From contig CANDOC010000009.1 of NCBI GenBank assembly GCA_947387575.1, forward strand, positions 186,001 to 250,000: a DNA stretch of 64,000 bases, written 5' to 3'. Of the stretch, positions 27,697-37,548 are shown in pieces (position 1 is the stretch's first letter; every line of letters starts with the position of its first letter). The notes under the pieces were generated by a model. That model made no database searches and was not told where the DNA came from. It saw nothing but the letters and a program-made list of their open reading frames with translations. A program made the position numbers and the translations under genes. The DNA is from Spongorhabdus nitratireducens (GTDB taxonomy: Bacteria; Pseudomonadota; Gammaproteobacteria; Pseudomonadales; Endozoicomonadaceae).

Positions 27697-28404
27697 ATGA
27701 ATCTTCCACTGCAGCTGTCGCTAAGTGTCCAGCTTCGCGATGACGCCACATTTGAAAACTTTTACCCAGGCTCCAATCTGGCTGTACTGGGTGTGCTCGA
27801 CCTTGAAAGTCATCCGGAAGAACTTGCCGGAGAGAATGCCGTTTTTCTTTACGGCGCTGAAGGTGTTGGTTGCAGTCACCTGTTACAGGCGGCCTGCCAT
27901 AAAGCCGACAAGCTGCAGTTACGCTCGATTTACCTGCCGATGGATGATGTTGTCAGTTTTACTCCCCGCATGCTTGACGGGATGGAAGAGCTGAACCTTG
28001 TCTGTATTGATAACGTACAGGCTGCTGCAGGTCTGAAAGAGTGGGAAGAAGCTCTGTTTGACTTGTACAACCGGTTGCGTGAATCCGGTACCCGACTGTT
28101 AATGGCAGCAGATAATGCGCCCCGCAATCTTAATCTGACTCTACCCGACTTGCAGTCTCGTTTGAGCTGGGGCCTTGTGTTTCAGGTAGCGCCGCTGACG
28201 GATGATGAAAAACTGAAAGCCTTGCAGCTGCGTGCTCACTTCAGAGGGCTTGAACTGTCGGAAGAAGTCGGACGCTACATTATTGCCAGAAGCCAGCGGG
28301 AAATGAGCCAGTTGTTTGGTGTGTTGCAAAAACTGGACAGTGCTTCTTTACGCGCCAAGCGAAAAATTACCATCCCGTTTGTTAAAAGTGTGATGGACTG
28401 GTAG
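27697..28404 (+). CDS. hda: DnaA regulatory inactivator Hda
   Basis: AAA+ protein of 235 residues that acts with the sliding clamp to stimulate ATP hydrolysis by DnaA and stop re-initiation. The N-terminal clamp-binding-type segment 'LQLSLSVQL' is at residues 3-11. The AAA+ core has a degenerate P-loop 'LYGAEGVGCSHLLQ', the sensor region 'LLMAADNAPRNL' and 'DLQSRLSWGLVFQV'. It follows the DUF2066 gene by 91 bases. Confidence 0.92.
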   Translation: MNLPLQLSLSVQLRDDATFENFYPGSNLAVLGVLDLESHPEELAGENAVFLYGAEGVGCSHLLQAACHKADKLQLRSIYLPMDDVVSFTPRMLDGMEELNLVCIDNVQAAAGLKEWEEALFDLYNRLRESGTRLLMAADNAPRNLNLTLPDLQSRLSWGLVFQVAPLTDDEKLKALQLRAHFRGLELSEEVGRYIIARSQREMSQLFGVLQKLDSASLRAKRKITIPFVKSVMDW

Positions 28405-28431
28405 GTCGAAAAAAGTCACTCCTGAATCCCC

Positions 28432-28467
28432 AAAAACGGTGTTGAACTTTATTTCAGCACCGTTTTT
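28432..28467 (+). terminator. Terminator of hda
   Basis: AAAAACGGTGTTGAA (28432-28446) and TTCAGCACCGTTTTT (28453-28467) form a 15-pair stem with one G-U pair and a six-base loop. It is followed by a T run on the plus strand, 28 bases after the hda stop. Confidence 0.85.
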
Positions 28468-28494
28468 TGATTACCCGCCCTGGTTTAGTTGTAG

Positions 28495-28887
28495 GCATCT
28501 GCGGAGTATGTCAGCTCATAGTTGTGGCTATAAATTTCCAGAATATTGTCAAACGGATCTTCTATATAAATCATGTGATAAGGTTTTTCGTCCGGGTAGT
28601 AATAACGAACCGGCATTTTCTGTTGGCTTCCGGCTATTTTATATTCTCTAACTCAAACAGCTTTACACCATGCGGTTTCCGCTAGATCAATGGGCTATCC
28701 GGAATGAGGATCAGCCTTTGCGGAAAACATCAGTACACATGATATCAATGTCGCTATCATCTTCGGTAATGTGGGGGGGCTCCATAATCAGGTATCAGCC
28801 GAGTACCTTGGTATAGAATTTTACTGCGGTATCCAGATTAGGTACTTAGATACCAATATGAGAAAAGTGCAGGAGGAAGTTTGTGAT
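28495..28887 (-). pseudogene. Decayed glyoxalase/VOC family gene
   Basis: The minus strand encodes pieces of a VOC-fold enzyme broken by several stops. Reading from the 5' side: 'HFSHIGI-stop-VPNLDTAVKFY' and 'TKVLG-stop-YLIMEPPHITE'. Then comes 'DIMCTDVFRKG-stop-SSFRIAH'. After a frame change the C-terminus reads 'YHMIYIEDPFDNILEIYSH' and ends at TAA 28495-28497. In-frame stops are at 28846-28848 (TAA), 28795-28797 (TGA) and 28711-28713 (TGA); the two TGA codons fall where tryptophan is expected. The gene is divergent from a LysR gene that may once have regulated it. Confidence 0.8.
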
Positions 28888-29005
28888 ATATGTCGTAACA
28901 TATTGCCGAAATAGCGATTTGCTGTATTCATTTGATGGCAATACTTCATTTATAAATAAAATAAAAATTAAATTATCATGTTCATTTTATTTGTAAGTGG
29001 TTGTT

Positions 29006-29872
29006 ATGGTTAACCCTGTTTGGCTCAAGACTTTTAAAAAGCTCGTGGAAGTCGGGCACTTTACTCGAACAGCAGAACAATTGGCAATGACTCAGCCTGG
29101 GGTCAGTCAGCAAGTCAGTAAGTTAGAAGCTCACTTTGGTTGTGCATTGCTGCAGCGTGAGGGAAAAAGCTTTGAATTAACGCCTGCTGGCAGAGCTGTC
29201 TATAAGTTTGCCTGTACCTGGCTGGAAGAGATAAAAAGTCTTGAACAAGAATTGAAAGAAGATGATCCGCATAAAGGCGAGCTGCGACTGGCGTCTCCTG
29301 GTGCTCTGAGTCTGGCTTTGTATCCCCAGCTAGTTAAATTGCAGGTGAGTCACAGCAAACTTTTAGTTAATTTTGAAGTAGCTCCTAATCATAAAATTGT
29401 GAAGGATATATCAGAAAACAAAATTGATATGGGTTGGATAACCAATAAGCCGGATTTTGCAGAGCTGGAATTTATTTCATATAGCAAGCAAGCTCTTGTT
29501 TTGGTTGTTAGCCACACTACAACAATCAGTAACTGGAATGAACTGATGAAACTGGGCTTTATCAATCATCCTGACGGGTTCCATCATGCAAGCCTTTTGC
29601 TTTCAGAGAATATGGGAAAGGATTTTCCAGGAGTAGATAAGCTGTTGGTAAGAGGGTATATCAATCAGCTTGGCCATCTGCTCGATCCTGTTGCTGCGGG
29701 ACTGGGATTTACAGTCGTTCCAGAAACTGTGGTAATGAACTATCCCAAAAATAACCAGATTAAACTGGTTCCGCTTCTGCAAGAAGTCTTTGAGCCTGTT
29801 TATCTAGTCTACAGAAAGAAACAGGTTTTACCTGCAAGGTATGCATTCATCCAGAGCAACCTCAAGATTTGA
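29006..29872 (+). CDS. LysR family transcriptional regulator
   Basis: A 288-residue regulator. Its N-terminal helix-turn-helix reads 'FTRTAEQLAMTQPGVSQQVS' and is followed by 'LEAHFGCALLQREGKSFELT'. The C-terminal substrate-binding fold is complete ('ELRLASPGALSLALYP', 'VAAGLGFTVVPETVV'). ATG 29006 is preferred over GTG 28997. The divergent neighbour is a dead VOC gene, so the target may be lost. The local DNA is AT-rich compared with the flanks. Confidence 0.9.
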   Translation: MVNPVWLKTFKKLVEVGHFTRTAEQLAMTQPGVSQQVSKLEAHFGCALLQREGKSFELTPAGRAVYKFACTWLEEIKSLEQELKEDDPHKGELRLASPGALSLALYPQLVKLQVSHSKLLVNFEVAPNHKIVKDISENKIDMGWITNKPDFAELEFISYSKQALVLVVSHTTTISNWNELMKLGFINHPDGFHHASLLLSENMGKDFPGVDKLLVRGYINQLGHLLDPVAAGLGFTVVPETVVMNYPKNNQIKLVPLLQEVFEPVYLVYRKKQVLPARYAFIQSNLKI

Positions 29873-29977
29873 TGCCCGCCCGACAACGGGAGAAGAACAT
29901 ATAGCCAGAGAAACTGAAGGGTGGATTGAGAAGAAACTATTTTGATCTATGCTTATCTTCACTCTTTGGAGATATCC

Positions 29978-31285
29978 ATGAAAAATGTAGTAAAAATAAT
30001 CAATATTGCGTTGCTTTTGTTTTTTTTAGCATTTTCATTGTCAGCAAACTCCAGTGCTATCAAAAACAGGATAGACACTATGTTCAGGCAGTGGTTATTA
30101 GTATTGAAAACCGTTGATTCGATGGTTGTTGTTTTTGATCTTGATGAAACTTTTTATATTTTAAATGATCCGGAAATGCATTTAATTCTTGATGGTGAAA
30201 ATGAGCAAACAGGTTTCACATATTTTTGCTCAATGTTCATTGCTGCAATTGCAAAGAACCCCAAAGTTTGTGTGGTTTATAGTACGGCAAGACCTTTTGG
30301 CAGGCAGACTGATTACATAGGGATTGATACATCAGAAAGCACAGCTCTCAGATCACAAGTAGCTGCAATAGGGGTAGATCTTGATGAAAGAGAGGATGTA
30401 TTTGTTGGTAGTGAACGCAGATTTGAACACACAGATGACTGGTTGCTGCTTAGACAAAAGCCTGAGAAGACTGGAGCAAAAAGGCCTTCAGTTTATATTC
30501 CAGCGCCTCATATTCTGGTTTGTGGTAGCGGGAATTACATTCAAGTTGGGAAGAAGCTGAAGGAAAGTGGTTTTGATCCGGCAAAGTACAACGATATTGT
30601 TGAGCAATGGGTCAGGCAGGACATTGCAAGTATGTCTGAGGTTACCGGTTTTTGGCGCAGTTTTAATTTGCAAATTATGCCGGTAACCCCTTCAAGTTAT
30701 TACAGGTTAGGAGCCAGAAGACATAATGGGAGTAACTGGGTCAATGCTGATATCCCAGACGGTTTGTCGGGGCTAAGTGCTTATAAAACCTCGTCTTTAG
30801 CATGGTTTAACAGTAACAAGAAAGGCGATGTTATAGCTATTCAGAACATGACAATAAATAAAGGTATTTCTCTGCAATGGGTTCTTTGTGAAATGAGAAA
30901 TATTGGAATTTTAAAAGAGAGCTCTAAAATCTCTATTTCTGTTCTGGGTGATGGTGAAGGTGACATTCCAATGATTTGCCTGAAAGAAAGTGGCTTTTCT
31001 CTGATGCCACTTTCCCAGTGTGATGAAAGCAAAAAAAGCCTGATTAGTGGTCGGCTTGCCTGTTTGGGACTTGGCTTTGATCTGCCTGAATGGATTTGTG
31101 ATGCGTGGGATTGCAGTATGATACCTGCAAAAAGTGCGCTGGCAGGCAGATTCGATAAGTTGAGTAATGATATGGGAAAAATACAGGTTGTACCTGGTGA
31201 ACAGGCTGGATTGTTACCATTAATGCAGGAAACCATGAGAACATTATTGAGTAAGCATCGGGGAATTCCAATCCAGGTTGAATGA
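29978..31285 (+). CDS. Secreted HAD-superfamily-like protein of unknown function
   Basis: A 435-residue protein with a strong signal peptide ('IINIALLLFFLAFSLSANSSA') behind a GGAG ribosome site five bases before ATG 29978. HAD motifs are visible: motif I 'VVVFDLDETFYILN' (about residues 49-62), motif II 'VVYSTARPFGRQ', a lysine candidate in 'NSNKKGDVIAIQ' and motif IV 'VLGDGEGDIPMICL'. The order resembles Cof-type or sucrose-phosphatase-type HAD enzymes with a large cap. An exported HAD phosphatase is unusual. The gene is AT-rich and has no operon partner, so it may be acquired; I cannot name a substrate. Confidence 0.6.
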   Translation: MKNVVKIINIALLLFFLAFSLSANSSAIKNRIDTMFRQWLLVLKTVDSMVVVFDLDETFYILNDPEMHLILDGENEQTGFTYFCSMFIAAIAKNPKVCVVYSTARPFGRQTDYIGIDTSESTALRSQVAAIGVDLDEREDVFVGSERRFEHTDDWLLLRQKPEKTGAKRPSVYIPAPHILVCGSGNYIQVGKKLKESGFDPAKYNDIVEQWVRQDIASMSEVTGFWRSFNLQIMPVTPSSYYRLGARRHNGSNWVNADIPDGLSGLSAYKTSSLAWFNSNKKGDVIAIQNMTINKGISLQWVLCEMRNIGILKESSKISISVLGDGEGDIPMICLKESGFSLMPLSQCDESKKSLISGRLACLGLGFDLPEWICDAWDCSMIPAKSALAGRFDKLSNDMGKIQVVPGEQAGLLPLMQETMRTLLSKHRGIPIQVE

Positions 31286-31355
31286 GATGCTGATAACAAA
31301 TACTCGGAGCTATAGCTTTAATTCAGATATAGCCCCAAGAATCACTTATCAAAAG

Positions 31356-31703
31356 TCAGCTGTTTTTCCACCGGGCAAACAACATCGAGCTAATAAAAAG
31401 ACCACAACTTAGAAGTGATAAAAAATACCCATATACTACATCTGGTCCGGTCATTGCATTAACAACACCTGATGTAAAGTAGAAGGTCAGTGCAAAACAC
31501 AGCCATAAAAAGGGGCGAACCACATCTTTAAATATGAAAGGTAGGAACAATAATAATGGCGTACAGCGAACAATCATAACAGCTGTTGTCGCTTCTCCTG
31601 GGGGCTCCAGCCAAAGTGTCCAAAGTCCGATCACGGCCAGTATGGCAAAGTATTGTATGCGAGAAATCTGCAGTGCGTAGCGGGCTTTATCAGTTATGGT
31701 CAT
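31356..31703 (-). CDS. DUF2069 family membrane protein
   Basis: A 115-residue inner-membrane protein with about four helices ('YFAILAVIGLWTLW', 'LLLFLPFIFKDVVRPFLWLC', 'YGYFLSLLSCGLFISSMLF'). This pattern and its place after wrbA fit DUF2069. Function unknown. It lies 17 bases after wrbA and ends an arsC-wrbA-DUF2069 set. Confidence 0.75.
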   Translation of the reverse strand: MTITDKARYALQISRIQYFAILAVIGLWTLWLEPPGEATTAVMIVRCTPLLLFLPFIFKDVVRPFLWLCFALTFYFTSGVVNAMTGPDVVYGYFLSLLSCGLFISSMLFARWKNS

Positions 31704-31720
31704 ACTTCGTAAAAATGTCT

Positions 31721-32676
<956 letters not shown>

Positions 32677-32760
32677 TTTTATCCTGTAAAGCATTCATCA
32701 GTGAGTCGGTATCGGAGTATTCTAATGCTTGTTGCCACGGATAAGTAGGGGGATTCCGGC

Positions 32761-34047
32761 ATGCCCGGATGGAAAGCACGTGCAAGGGCCATATTGCCAT
32801 CTGGTCAGGCAGATGAATCGAAACAGAAAAGTACAGAAATGCGCTGGGTCTGGCTGATTCGGCGAATGTTTCAGCGCTTTATGGCGGACGGTTGCCTCGA
32901 TAGTGCCGCAGCGTTGACCTATACCACCCTGTTTGCGGTGGTTCCCTTGATGACGGTGACTTATAGCATTCTGGCTGGGATTCCCTCTTTTCAGGAAGCG
33001 GGAGGCCAGGTACAGAATTTTATTTTCCAGAACTTTGTCCCTGCTACCGGGGAAGTGGTGCAATCTTATTTGCAGGATTTTTCCCAACAGGCCAGAAAGC
33101 TGACAGCTGTGGGTGTGGCTTTTCTGGTTATCACCGCGTTTATGATGCTGCGAACAGTTGATACCGCATTAAACCGGATTTGGGCTGCGTCACACGGCAG
33201 GCGTCGGGTTAATACCTTTCTTCTTTACTGGGCTATTTTAACACTGGGGCCTATTTTGCTGGGGCTGGGCTTTGCCCTGAGCTCTTATCTCACCAGCCTG
33301 AAGCTTTATGCCGATGCGGCATCACTGATCGGTGGTGAAAAGTTTCTGCTTCGAATGGCGCCGCTAGTACTGAGCATTACCACTTTTACCCTGATTTATA
33401 TAACGGTTCCCAATCGAAAGGTTGAGTTTCGACATGCGATTACCGGTGCGGTCTTTGTCGGTATTTTATTTGAGTTGGCGAAGGCAGGCTTTGCCTGGTT
33501 TGTTACCAATTCACCGACGTATGAACTGGTTTATGGTGCCTTTGCCGCGGTGCCGGTATTTCTGCTTTGGATCTGGATCAGCTGGGTAGTCGTTTTACTT
33601 GGTGCTGAGTTAGTGCGTTGCCTTGGTTTATACCGACAGGATATGCCTCCGGATGATCTGCCTGATATGGTGGCGCTGCTGGCTATACTGTCAGTTTTTC
33701 GGCAGCGGTTCCGGCAGGGATTGCACACAGGATATCGTCATGTGGTGGAAGCCGGGTGGGCATTACACCAGCGCCACTGGGAAGAGTTGGTTGCGCAATT
33801 ACTGAAACAGCAGATACTGGAATACAGTGAAAAGGGGGAGCTGATACTGGCGCGTGACCTCTCTTCTGTATCCATGATGGAACTGTGTGAGCAACTGAAA
33901 CTTGTGCTTCCCGATGAAACCGTTATGGCCACTTTTCCGGAAACCGGAACAAAGTGGCTGGAACAGCTCCAGCAAAGTGTTTCCAGTACACGTCAACACC
34001 AGCGTCAGGTTATGGTGGGAAGTCTGGCTGACTGGGTTGAGTCATAA
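32761..34047 (+). CDS. yihY: YihY/UPF0761 family inner-membrane protein
   Basis: A 428-residue membrane protein, formerly taken for RNase BN. Six helices lie in the first 300 residues, with the family block 'SAAALTYTTLFAVVPLMTV' and 'FGAFAAVPVFLLWIWISW'-like C-terminal helix 'YGAFAAVPVFLLWIWISWVV' (quoted in part). The extra C-terminal domain ('HVVEAGWALHQRHWEELV') looks soluble and is typical of the long Pseudomonas-type form. AGGGGG precedes the ATG. Function unknown. Confidence 0.85.
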   Translation: MPGWKARARAILPSGQADESKQKSTEMRWVWLIRRMFQRFMADGCLDSAAALTYTTLFAVVPLMTVTYSILAGIPSFQEAGGQVQNFIFQNFVPATGEVVQSYLQDFSQQARKLTAVGVAFLVITAFMMLRTVDTALNRIWAASHGRRRVNTFLLYWAILTLGPILLGLGFALSSYLTSLKLYADAASLIGGEKFLLRMAPLVLSITTFTLIYITVPNRKVEFRHAITGAVFVGILFELAKAGFAWFVTNSPTYELVYGAFAAVPVFLLWIWISWVVVLLGAELVRCLGLYRQDMPPDDLPDMVALLAILSVFRQRFRQGLHTGYRHVVEAGWALHQRHWEELVAQLLKQQILEYSEKGELILARDLSSVSMMELCEQLKLVLPDETVMATFPETGTKWLEQLQQSVSSTRQHQRQVMVGSLADWVES

Positions 34048-34081
34048 CAGACGTTGTATTGTTCAAATTGAAAGTACCGAA

Positions 34082-34561
34082 ATGATGATACAAACAGGTA
34101 GTAAGTGGGCGTGTGGATGTTTACTTGGAGTCGTGTTGCTACTGGCTGGTTGCAGCAATAGTGCAAACCTGGTGGACCAGGATGGGAAATCGCTCGAGCC
34201 GGATCAGTTTGCCGGGGACTGGATAGCAATTAATTACTGGGCTGTATGGTGTGCGCCCTGTATCAAGGAAATACCTGAACTGAATCGATTGGATAAGGCT
34301 GATAACGGTATTCGTGTGCTGGGGGTGGATTATGATGGTGCACTGCCGGAAGAGCTGAAAGCCAATATGAAGAAGCTGGATATCCAGTTCAGGGTTTTTC
34401 GTGGAGATCCTTCAGAGGCGTTGGGCTTTACTCTACCCGATGTTCTTCCTGCGACGTATATACTGAATGCTGAAGGTCAACTGGTTAAGCAGCTGCTGGG
34501 TCCGCAGACCCAGGCAAGTCTGGAGAAGGCTGTTGGTGAGCTGAAAATGCAGGAAGGTTGA
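34082..34561 (+). CDS. Thioredoxin-like (TlpA/ResA type) lipoprotein
   Basis: A 159-residue exported thiol-disulfide protein. The signal ends in the lipobox 'VVLLLAGC'. The thioredoxin active site is 'NYWAVWCAPCIKEIPELN' with CxxC, and the cis-proline is in 'LPATYILNAEGQLV'. It likely reduces or isomerises disulfides at the envelope. It lies 34 bases after yihY and six before the acylphosphatase gene, so these three could form one transcript. The frame is open upstream to 33902 but that part overlaps yihY. Confidence 0.85.
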   Translation: MMIQTGSKWACGCLLGVVLLLAGCSNSANLVDQDGKSLEPDQFAGDWIAINYWAVWCAPCIKEIPELNRLDKADNGIRVLGVDYDGALPEELKANMKKLDIQFRVFRGDPSEALGFTLPDVLPATYILNAEGQLVKQLLGPQTQASLEKAVGELKMQEG

Positions 34562-34567
34562 TTTGTT

Positions 34568-34846
34568 ATGGCTGTGGTAAGCAAGTGTGTCAGAGTGGAA
34601 GGTAAGGTTCAGGGCGTCTGGTTCCGGGCCTCTACCAAGGAACAGGCTGATCGGTTAGGCATTATCGGTTGGGCAAAAAACCTGCCCGATGGAGCGGTGG
34701 AAGTTTTGATGCAAGGAAGCGAAGAGAATATTGAAAGATTAACAACCTGGCTGCATGAAGGACCGCCAGCTGCATCCGTCATATCAGTCAATTTAATAGT
34801 AAATACAGAATCAGCTTCTGATTGTCAGGGCTTCCAGATTCTTTAG
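34568..34846 (+). CDS. acyP: Acylphosphatase
   Basis: A 92-residue enzyme that hydrolyses acyl phosphates. The active-site loop 'VRVEGKVQGVWFRASTKEQA' has the catalytic arginine, and 'IIGWAKNLPDGAVEVLMQG' has the catalytic asparagine. Length and order match the family fully. Confidence 0.94.
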   Translation: MAVVSKCVRVEGKVQGVWFRASTKEQADRLGIIGWAKNLPDGAVEVLMQGSEENIERLTTWLHEGPPAASVISVNLIVNTESASDCQGFQIL

Positions 34847-34870
34847 GCTCAAAGTAAATATTGCTGCAAT

Positions 34871-34907
34871 TAAAATGGCCACCTCTCTTTATCTCAGAGG
34901 CGGCCAT
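34871..34907. terminator. Terminator between the acylphosphatase gene and proS
   Basis: ATGGCCACCTCT (34875-34886) and AGAGGCGGCCAT (34896-34907) form a 12-pair stem, complete on the minus strand with one G-U pair. It is followed there by TTTTAATT. It lies 12 bases after the proS stop and also faces the acylphosphatase transcript. Confidence 0.8.
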
Positions 34908-34918
34908 CTGTCAGCAAA

Positions 34919-36637
34919 TTAAATGCTGACGTTTTCCTTGATAAAGGCAGGCAGGTCAGCCAGAGCCAGATCAACGCGGTCGGCTTCAGCGCGATGCTTG
35001 TATTCAACCATGCCGTCTTTCAGTCCGCGGTCACTCAACACCACGCGATGCGGAATGCCCATCAGCTCCATGTCGGCGAACTTGACGCCCGGGCTGGCCT
35101 TGCGGTCATCCATCAGTACGTCGTAGCCAGCTTCCTTCAGTTCGCTATACAGCTTTTCAGCAGCTTCGCGAACCACTTCGGATTTTTCCATCTTCAGCGG
35201 AACGATTGCAATCTGGAACGGAGCAATATTTTCCGGCCAGATAATGCCGCGGTCGTCATAGTTCTGTTCGATAGCCGCAGCGACAACACGGGTAACACCG
35301 ATACCGTAGCAACCCATGGTGACAACAGCAGATTTACCGTTTTCGTCCAGTACTGTTGCGTTCAGTGCTTCACTGTACTTCTGGCCCAGCTGGAAGATAT
35401 GACCGACTTCAATGCCACGCTTGATTTCCAGCTTGCCATTGCCGCAAGGACTTGCATCACCTGCGACAACATTGCGCAGGTCTTCTTCACGGGTAAAGCT
35501 GGCATCACGCTCCCAGTTAATACCGAAGTAGTGTCTGCCATCAACATTGGCACCGGCACCAAAGTCAGCCATCTTGGCTACAGTACGGTCAACAATACAA
35601 GGAATGGTGATCTTGACCGGACCCAGTGAACCCGGACCGGCACCCATGATTTCACGAATCTCTTCGTCAGTCGCAAAACGCAGCGGCTCGGCAACTTCCG
35701 GCAAATGCTCAGCCTTGATTTCGTTCAGTTCGTGATCACCGCGTACCATCAAGGCAACAAAGTCTGCGTCGCATTCTTCAGCAGCGGCAACAATCAGGGT
35801 TTTAACTGTTTTCTCGATTGGCAGATCAAACTGTTCTACCAGACTGGCGATGGTCTTGGCATCCGGAGTATCGACCAGACGCATTTCTTCGCTGGCTGCT
35901 GGACGATCACCAGCCGGAGCAACGGCTTCAGCTTTCTCAATGTTGGCAGCGTAGTCACTGCTGTCGCTGAAGACGATATCGTCTTCGCCGGACTGGGCCA
36001 GTACGTGGAATTCATGAGACTTGCTGCCACCGATGCTGCCGCTGTCGGCTTCTACCGGGCGGTAGTTCAGACCCAGTCGGTCAAAAATACGACAGTATGC
36101 AGAGTGCATATTGAGGTATTCTTCATCCAGGCTGGCATGGTTCAGGTGGAAAGAATAAGCGTCTTTCATCAGGAACTCACGGCCACGCATCACACCGAAA
36201 CGAGGACGAATTTCATCACGGAATTTGGTCTGGATCTGGTACAAATTCATCGGCAGTTGCTTGTAGCTGCTGATTTCATTGCGCACGATATCGGTAATAA
36301 CTTCTTCGTGAGTCGGGCCAATAACGAAATCACGGTTGTGACGATCCTTGATTCGCAGCAGTTCGGGACCATACTGCTCCCAGCGGCCGCTTTCCTGCCA
36401 CAGTTCTGCCGGCTGGACTGCAGGCATCAGGGTTTCCATTGCGCCAGCGCGATTCATCTCTTCGCGAACAATATTCTCAACCTTGCGCAGTACCCGCAGA
36501 CCCATCGGCATCCAGGTATAAAGACCGGAAGCCAGTTTACGGATCATGCCGGAACGAAGCATCAGCTGGTGGCTGACGACCACTGCATCGGAAGGTGTTT
36601 CCTTCAGGGTCGACAACAGGTATTGGCTAGTACGCAT
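34919..36637 (-). CDS. proS: Prolyl-tRNA synthetase ProS (bacterial form with editing domain)
   Basis: Charges tRNA-Pro with proline. At 572 residues it equals the E. coli enzyme. Class II motifs: '[18 protein letters not shown]' (motif 1), '[20 protein letters not shown]' (motif 2) and '[14 protein letters not shown]' (motif 3). An inserted editing (YbaK-like) domain sits in the middle ('[13 protein letters not shown]', '[15 protein letters not shown]'). Single gene with its own terminator. Confidence 0.97.
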   Translation of the reverse strand: MRTSQYLLSTLKETPSDAVVVSHQLMLRSGMIRKLASGLYTWMPMGLRVLRKVENIVREEMNRAGAMETLMPAVQPAELWQESGRWEQYGPELLRIKDRHNRDFVIGPTHEEVITDIVRNEISSYKQLPMNLYQIQTKFRDEIRPRFGVMRGREFLMKDAYSFHLNHASLDEEYLNMHSAYCRIFDRLGLNYRPVEADSGSIGGSKSHEFHVLAQSGEDDIVFSDSSDYAANIEKAEAVAPAGDRPAASEEMRLVDTPDAKTIASLVEQFDLPIEKTVKTLIVAAAEECDADFVALMVRGDHELNEIKAEHLPEVAEPLRFATDEEIREIMGAGPGSLGPVKITIPCIVDRTVAKMADFGAGANVDGRHYFGINWERDASFTREEDLRNVVAGDASPCGNGKLEIKRGIEVGHIFQLGQKYSEALNATVLDENGKSAVVTMGCYGIGVTRVVAAAIEQNYDDRGIIWPENIAPFQIAIVPLKMEKSEVVREAAEKLYSELKEAGYDVLMDDRKASPGVKFADMELMGIPHRVVLSDRGLKDGMVEYKHRAEADRVDLALADLPAFIKENVSI

Positions 36638-36812
36638 ACAGGGAGGTACCGTGATATCTACTTTAAAAAAGCGTCATTCTAGCGCGAAAATATGTTTCCC
36701 ATAACCCGTGCTTGTAAGTACCCAAGTATATGTTGGTTCATCTTCGACTTGCTGTCTGTTATTGCAGGTCAGTATATTCTTACCCTGTTAAATGAATAAG
36801 GGAGGGTCAGGT

Positions 36813-37259
36813 GTGGATACACTGCCTTCAATGGAACCGTTTCAGCTGGCACCCCAGCTTGAGAAAGATACGGTAGCGATTGGCGATTTTCCGCTTTGTC
36901 GAGTATTACTGATGAATGATGCCAATTATCCATGGATTATTCTGGTCCCGAGAATGGCAGGGCTGGAAGAGATTTATCAGTTGTCCGAAACAGATCAGCA
37001 GCAACTGTTGAAAGAATCATCTTTTGTGGCTCAGACGCTTAAAGATGTTTTTACTGCAGACAAAATGAATGTTGCGGCTTTGGGTAATATGGTGCGGCAG
37101 CTGCATGTGCACCATATTGTGCGATATCAGAGTGATTCGGCCTGGCCTGCTCCGGTCTGGGGGCTGCAGCCGACCAGGCAGTATGATGATTCAGCATTAA
37201 AAGCCACAGTTGAAAAGCTGCAGTCTGCGTTTGCAGCAATGCTGGTTTCCGGACAGTAG
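36813..37259 (+). CDS. HIT domain protein
   Basis: A 148-residue histidine-triad-like hydrolase. The triad region reads 'RQLHVHHIVRYQSDSAWP', so the first two histidines are spaced normally but the third is shifted or replaced compared with HxHxH. 'FPLCRVLLMNDANYPWIIL' is the conserved start. GTG 36813 is preferred because GGAGG is seven bases upstream; ATG 36792 in the same frame is the alternative. It overlaps slyX or lies just before it. Confidence 0.78.
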   Translation: MDTLPSMEPFQLAPQLEKDTVAIGDFPLCRVLLMNDANYPWIILVPRMAGLEEIYQLSETDQQQLLKESSFVAQTLKDVFTADKMNVAALGNMVRQLHVHHIVRYQSDSAWPAPVWGLQPTRQYDDSALKATVEKLQSAFAAMLVSGQ

Positions 37260-37279
37260 TGAGTAGTGGAGAATTGAGC

Positions 37280-37480
37280 TTGAGTAATGAAATGATTGAG
37301 CTGCAAACTCAGTTGACGTTTCAGGAAGATACGATTCAGCAGTTGAATGAGGTTGTCACTCAACAGCAAAAAGATATTGAGCGGTTACAGTTGCAGATGG
37401 AGGCACTGAAAGGGCTGATTCAGGGTTATGTCCAGGAACAGCACAATGTGAAAGATGATGTGCCGCCCCCCCATTATTGA
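37280..37480 (+). CDS. slyX: SlyX family coiled-coil protein
   Basis: A short (66-residue) coiled coil with the family hallmarks 'LTFQEDTIQQLNEVV' and the C-terminus 'PPPHY'. The start is uncertain: TTG 37280 has GGAG eight bases upstream; GTG 37259 overlaps the HIT stop. The role of SlyX is unknown. Confidence 0.82.
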   Translation: MSNEMIELQTQLTFQEDTIQQLNEVVTQQQKDIERLQLQMEALKGLIQGYVQEQHNVKDDVPPPHY

Positions 37481-37491
37481 TTAGCAAAAAT

Positions 37492-37525
37492 AAACCCGGA
37501 GACGAAGGAATGCGTCCCCGGGTTT
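37492..37525. terminator. Bidirectional terminator between slyX and the cold-shock gene
   Basis: AAACCCGGAGACG (37492-37504) pairs with CGTCCCCGGGTTT (37513-37525), 13 pairs on the minus strand with one G-U. It is followed by ATTTTTG on that strand. It serves the minus-strand cold-shock gene and slyX. Confidence 0.8.
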
Positions 37526-37548
37526 GTCATAGCCGTATTATTCGGAAA

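Noticed and set aside
28711-28797. TGA codons in the VOC remnant as selenocysteine codons, given the sel locus
   Set aside because: They fall where tryptophan is expected, a TAA stop and a frame change also break the gene, and no SECIS-like hairpin follows.
35705-36682. 325-residue plus-strand frame over proS
   Set aside because: Antisense shadow of proS; no motif or ribosome site.
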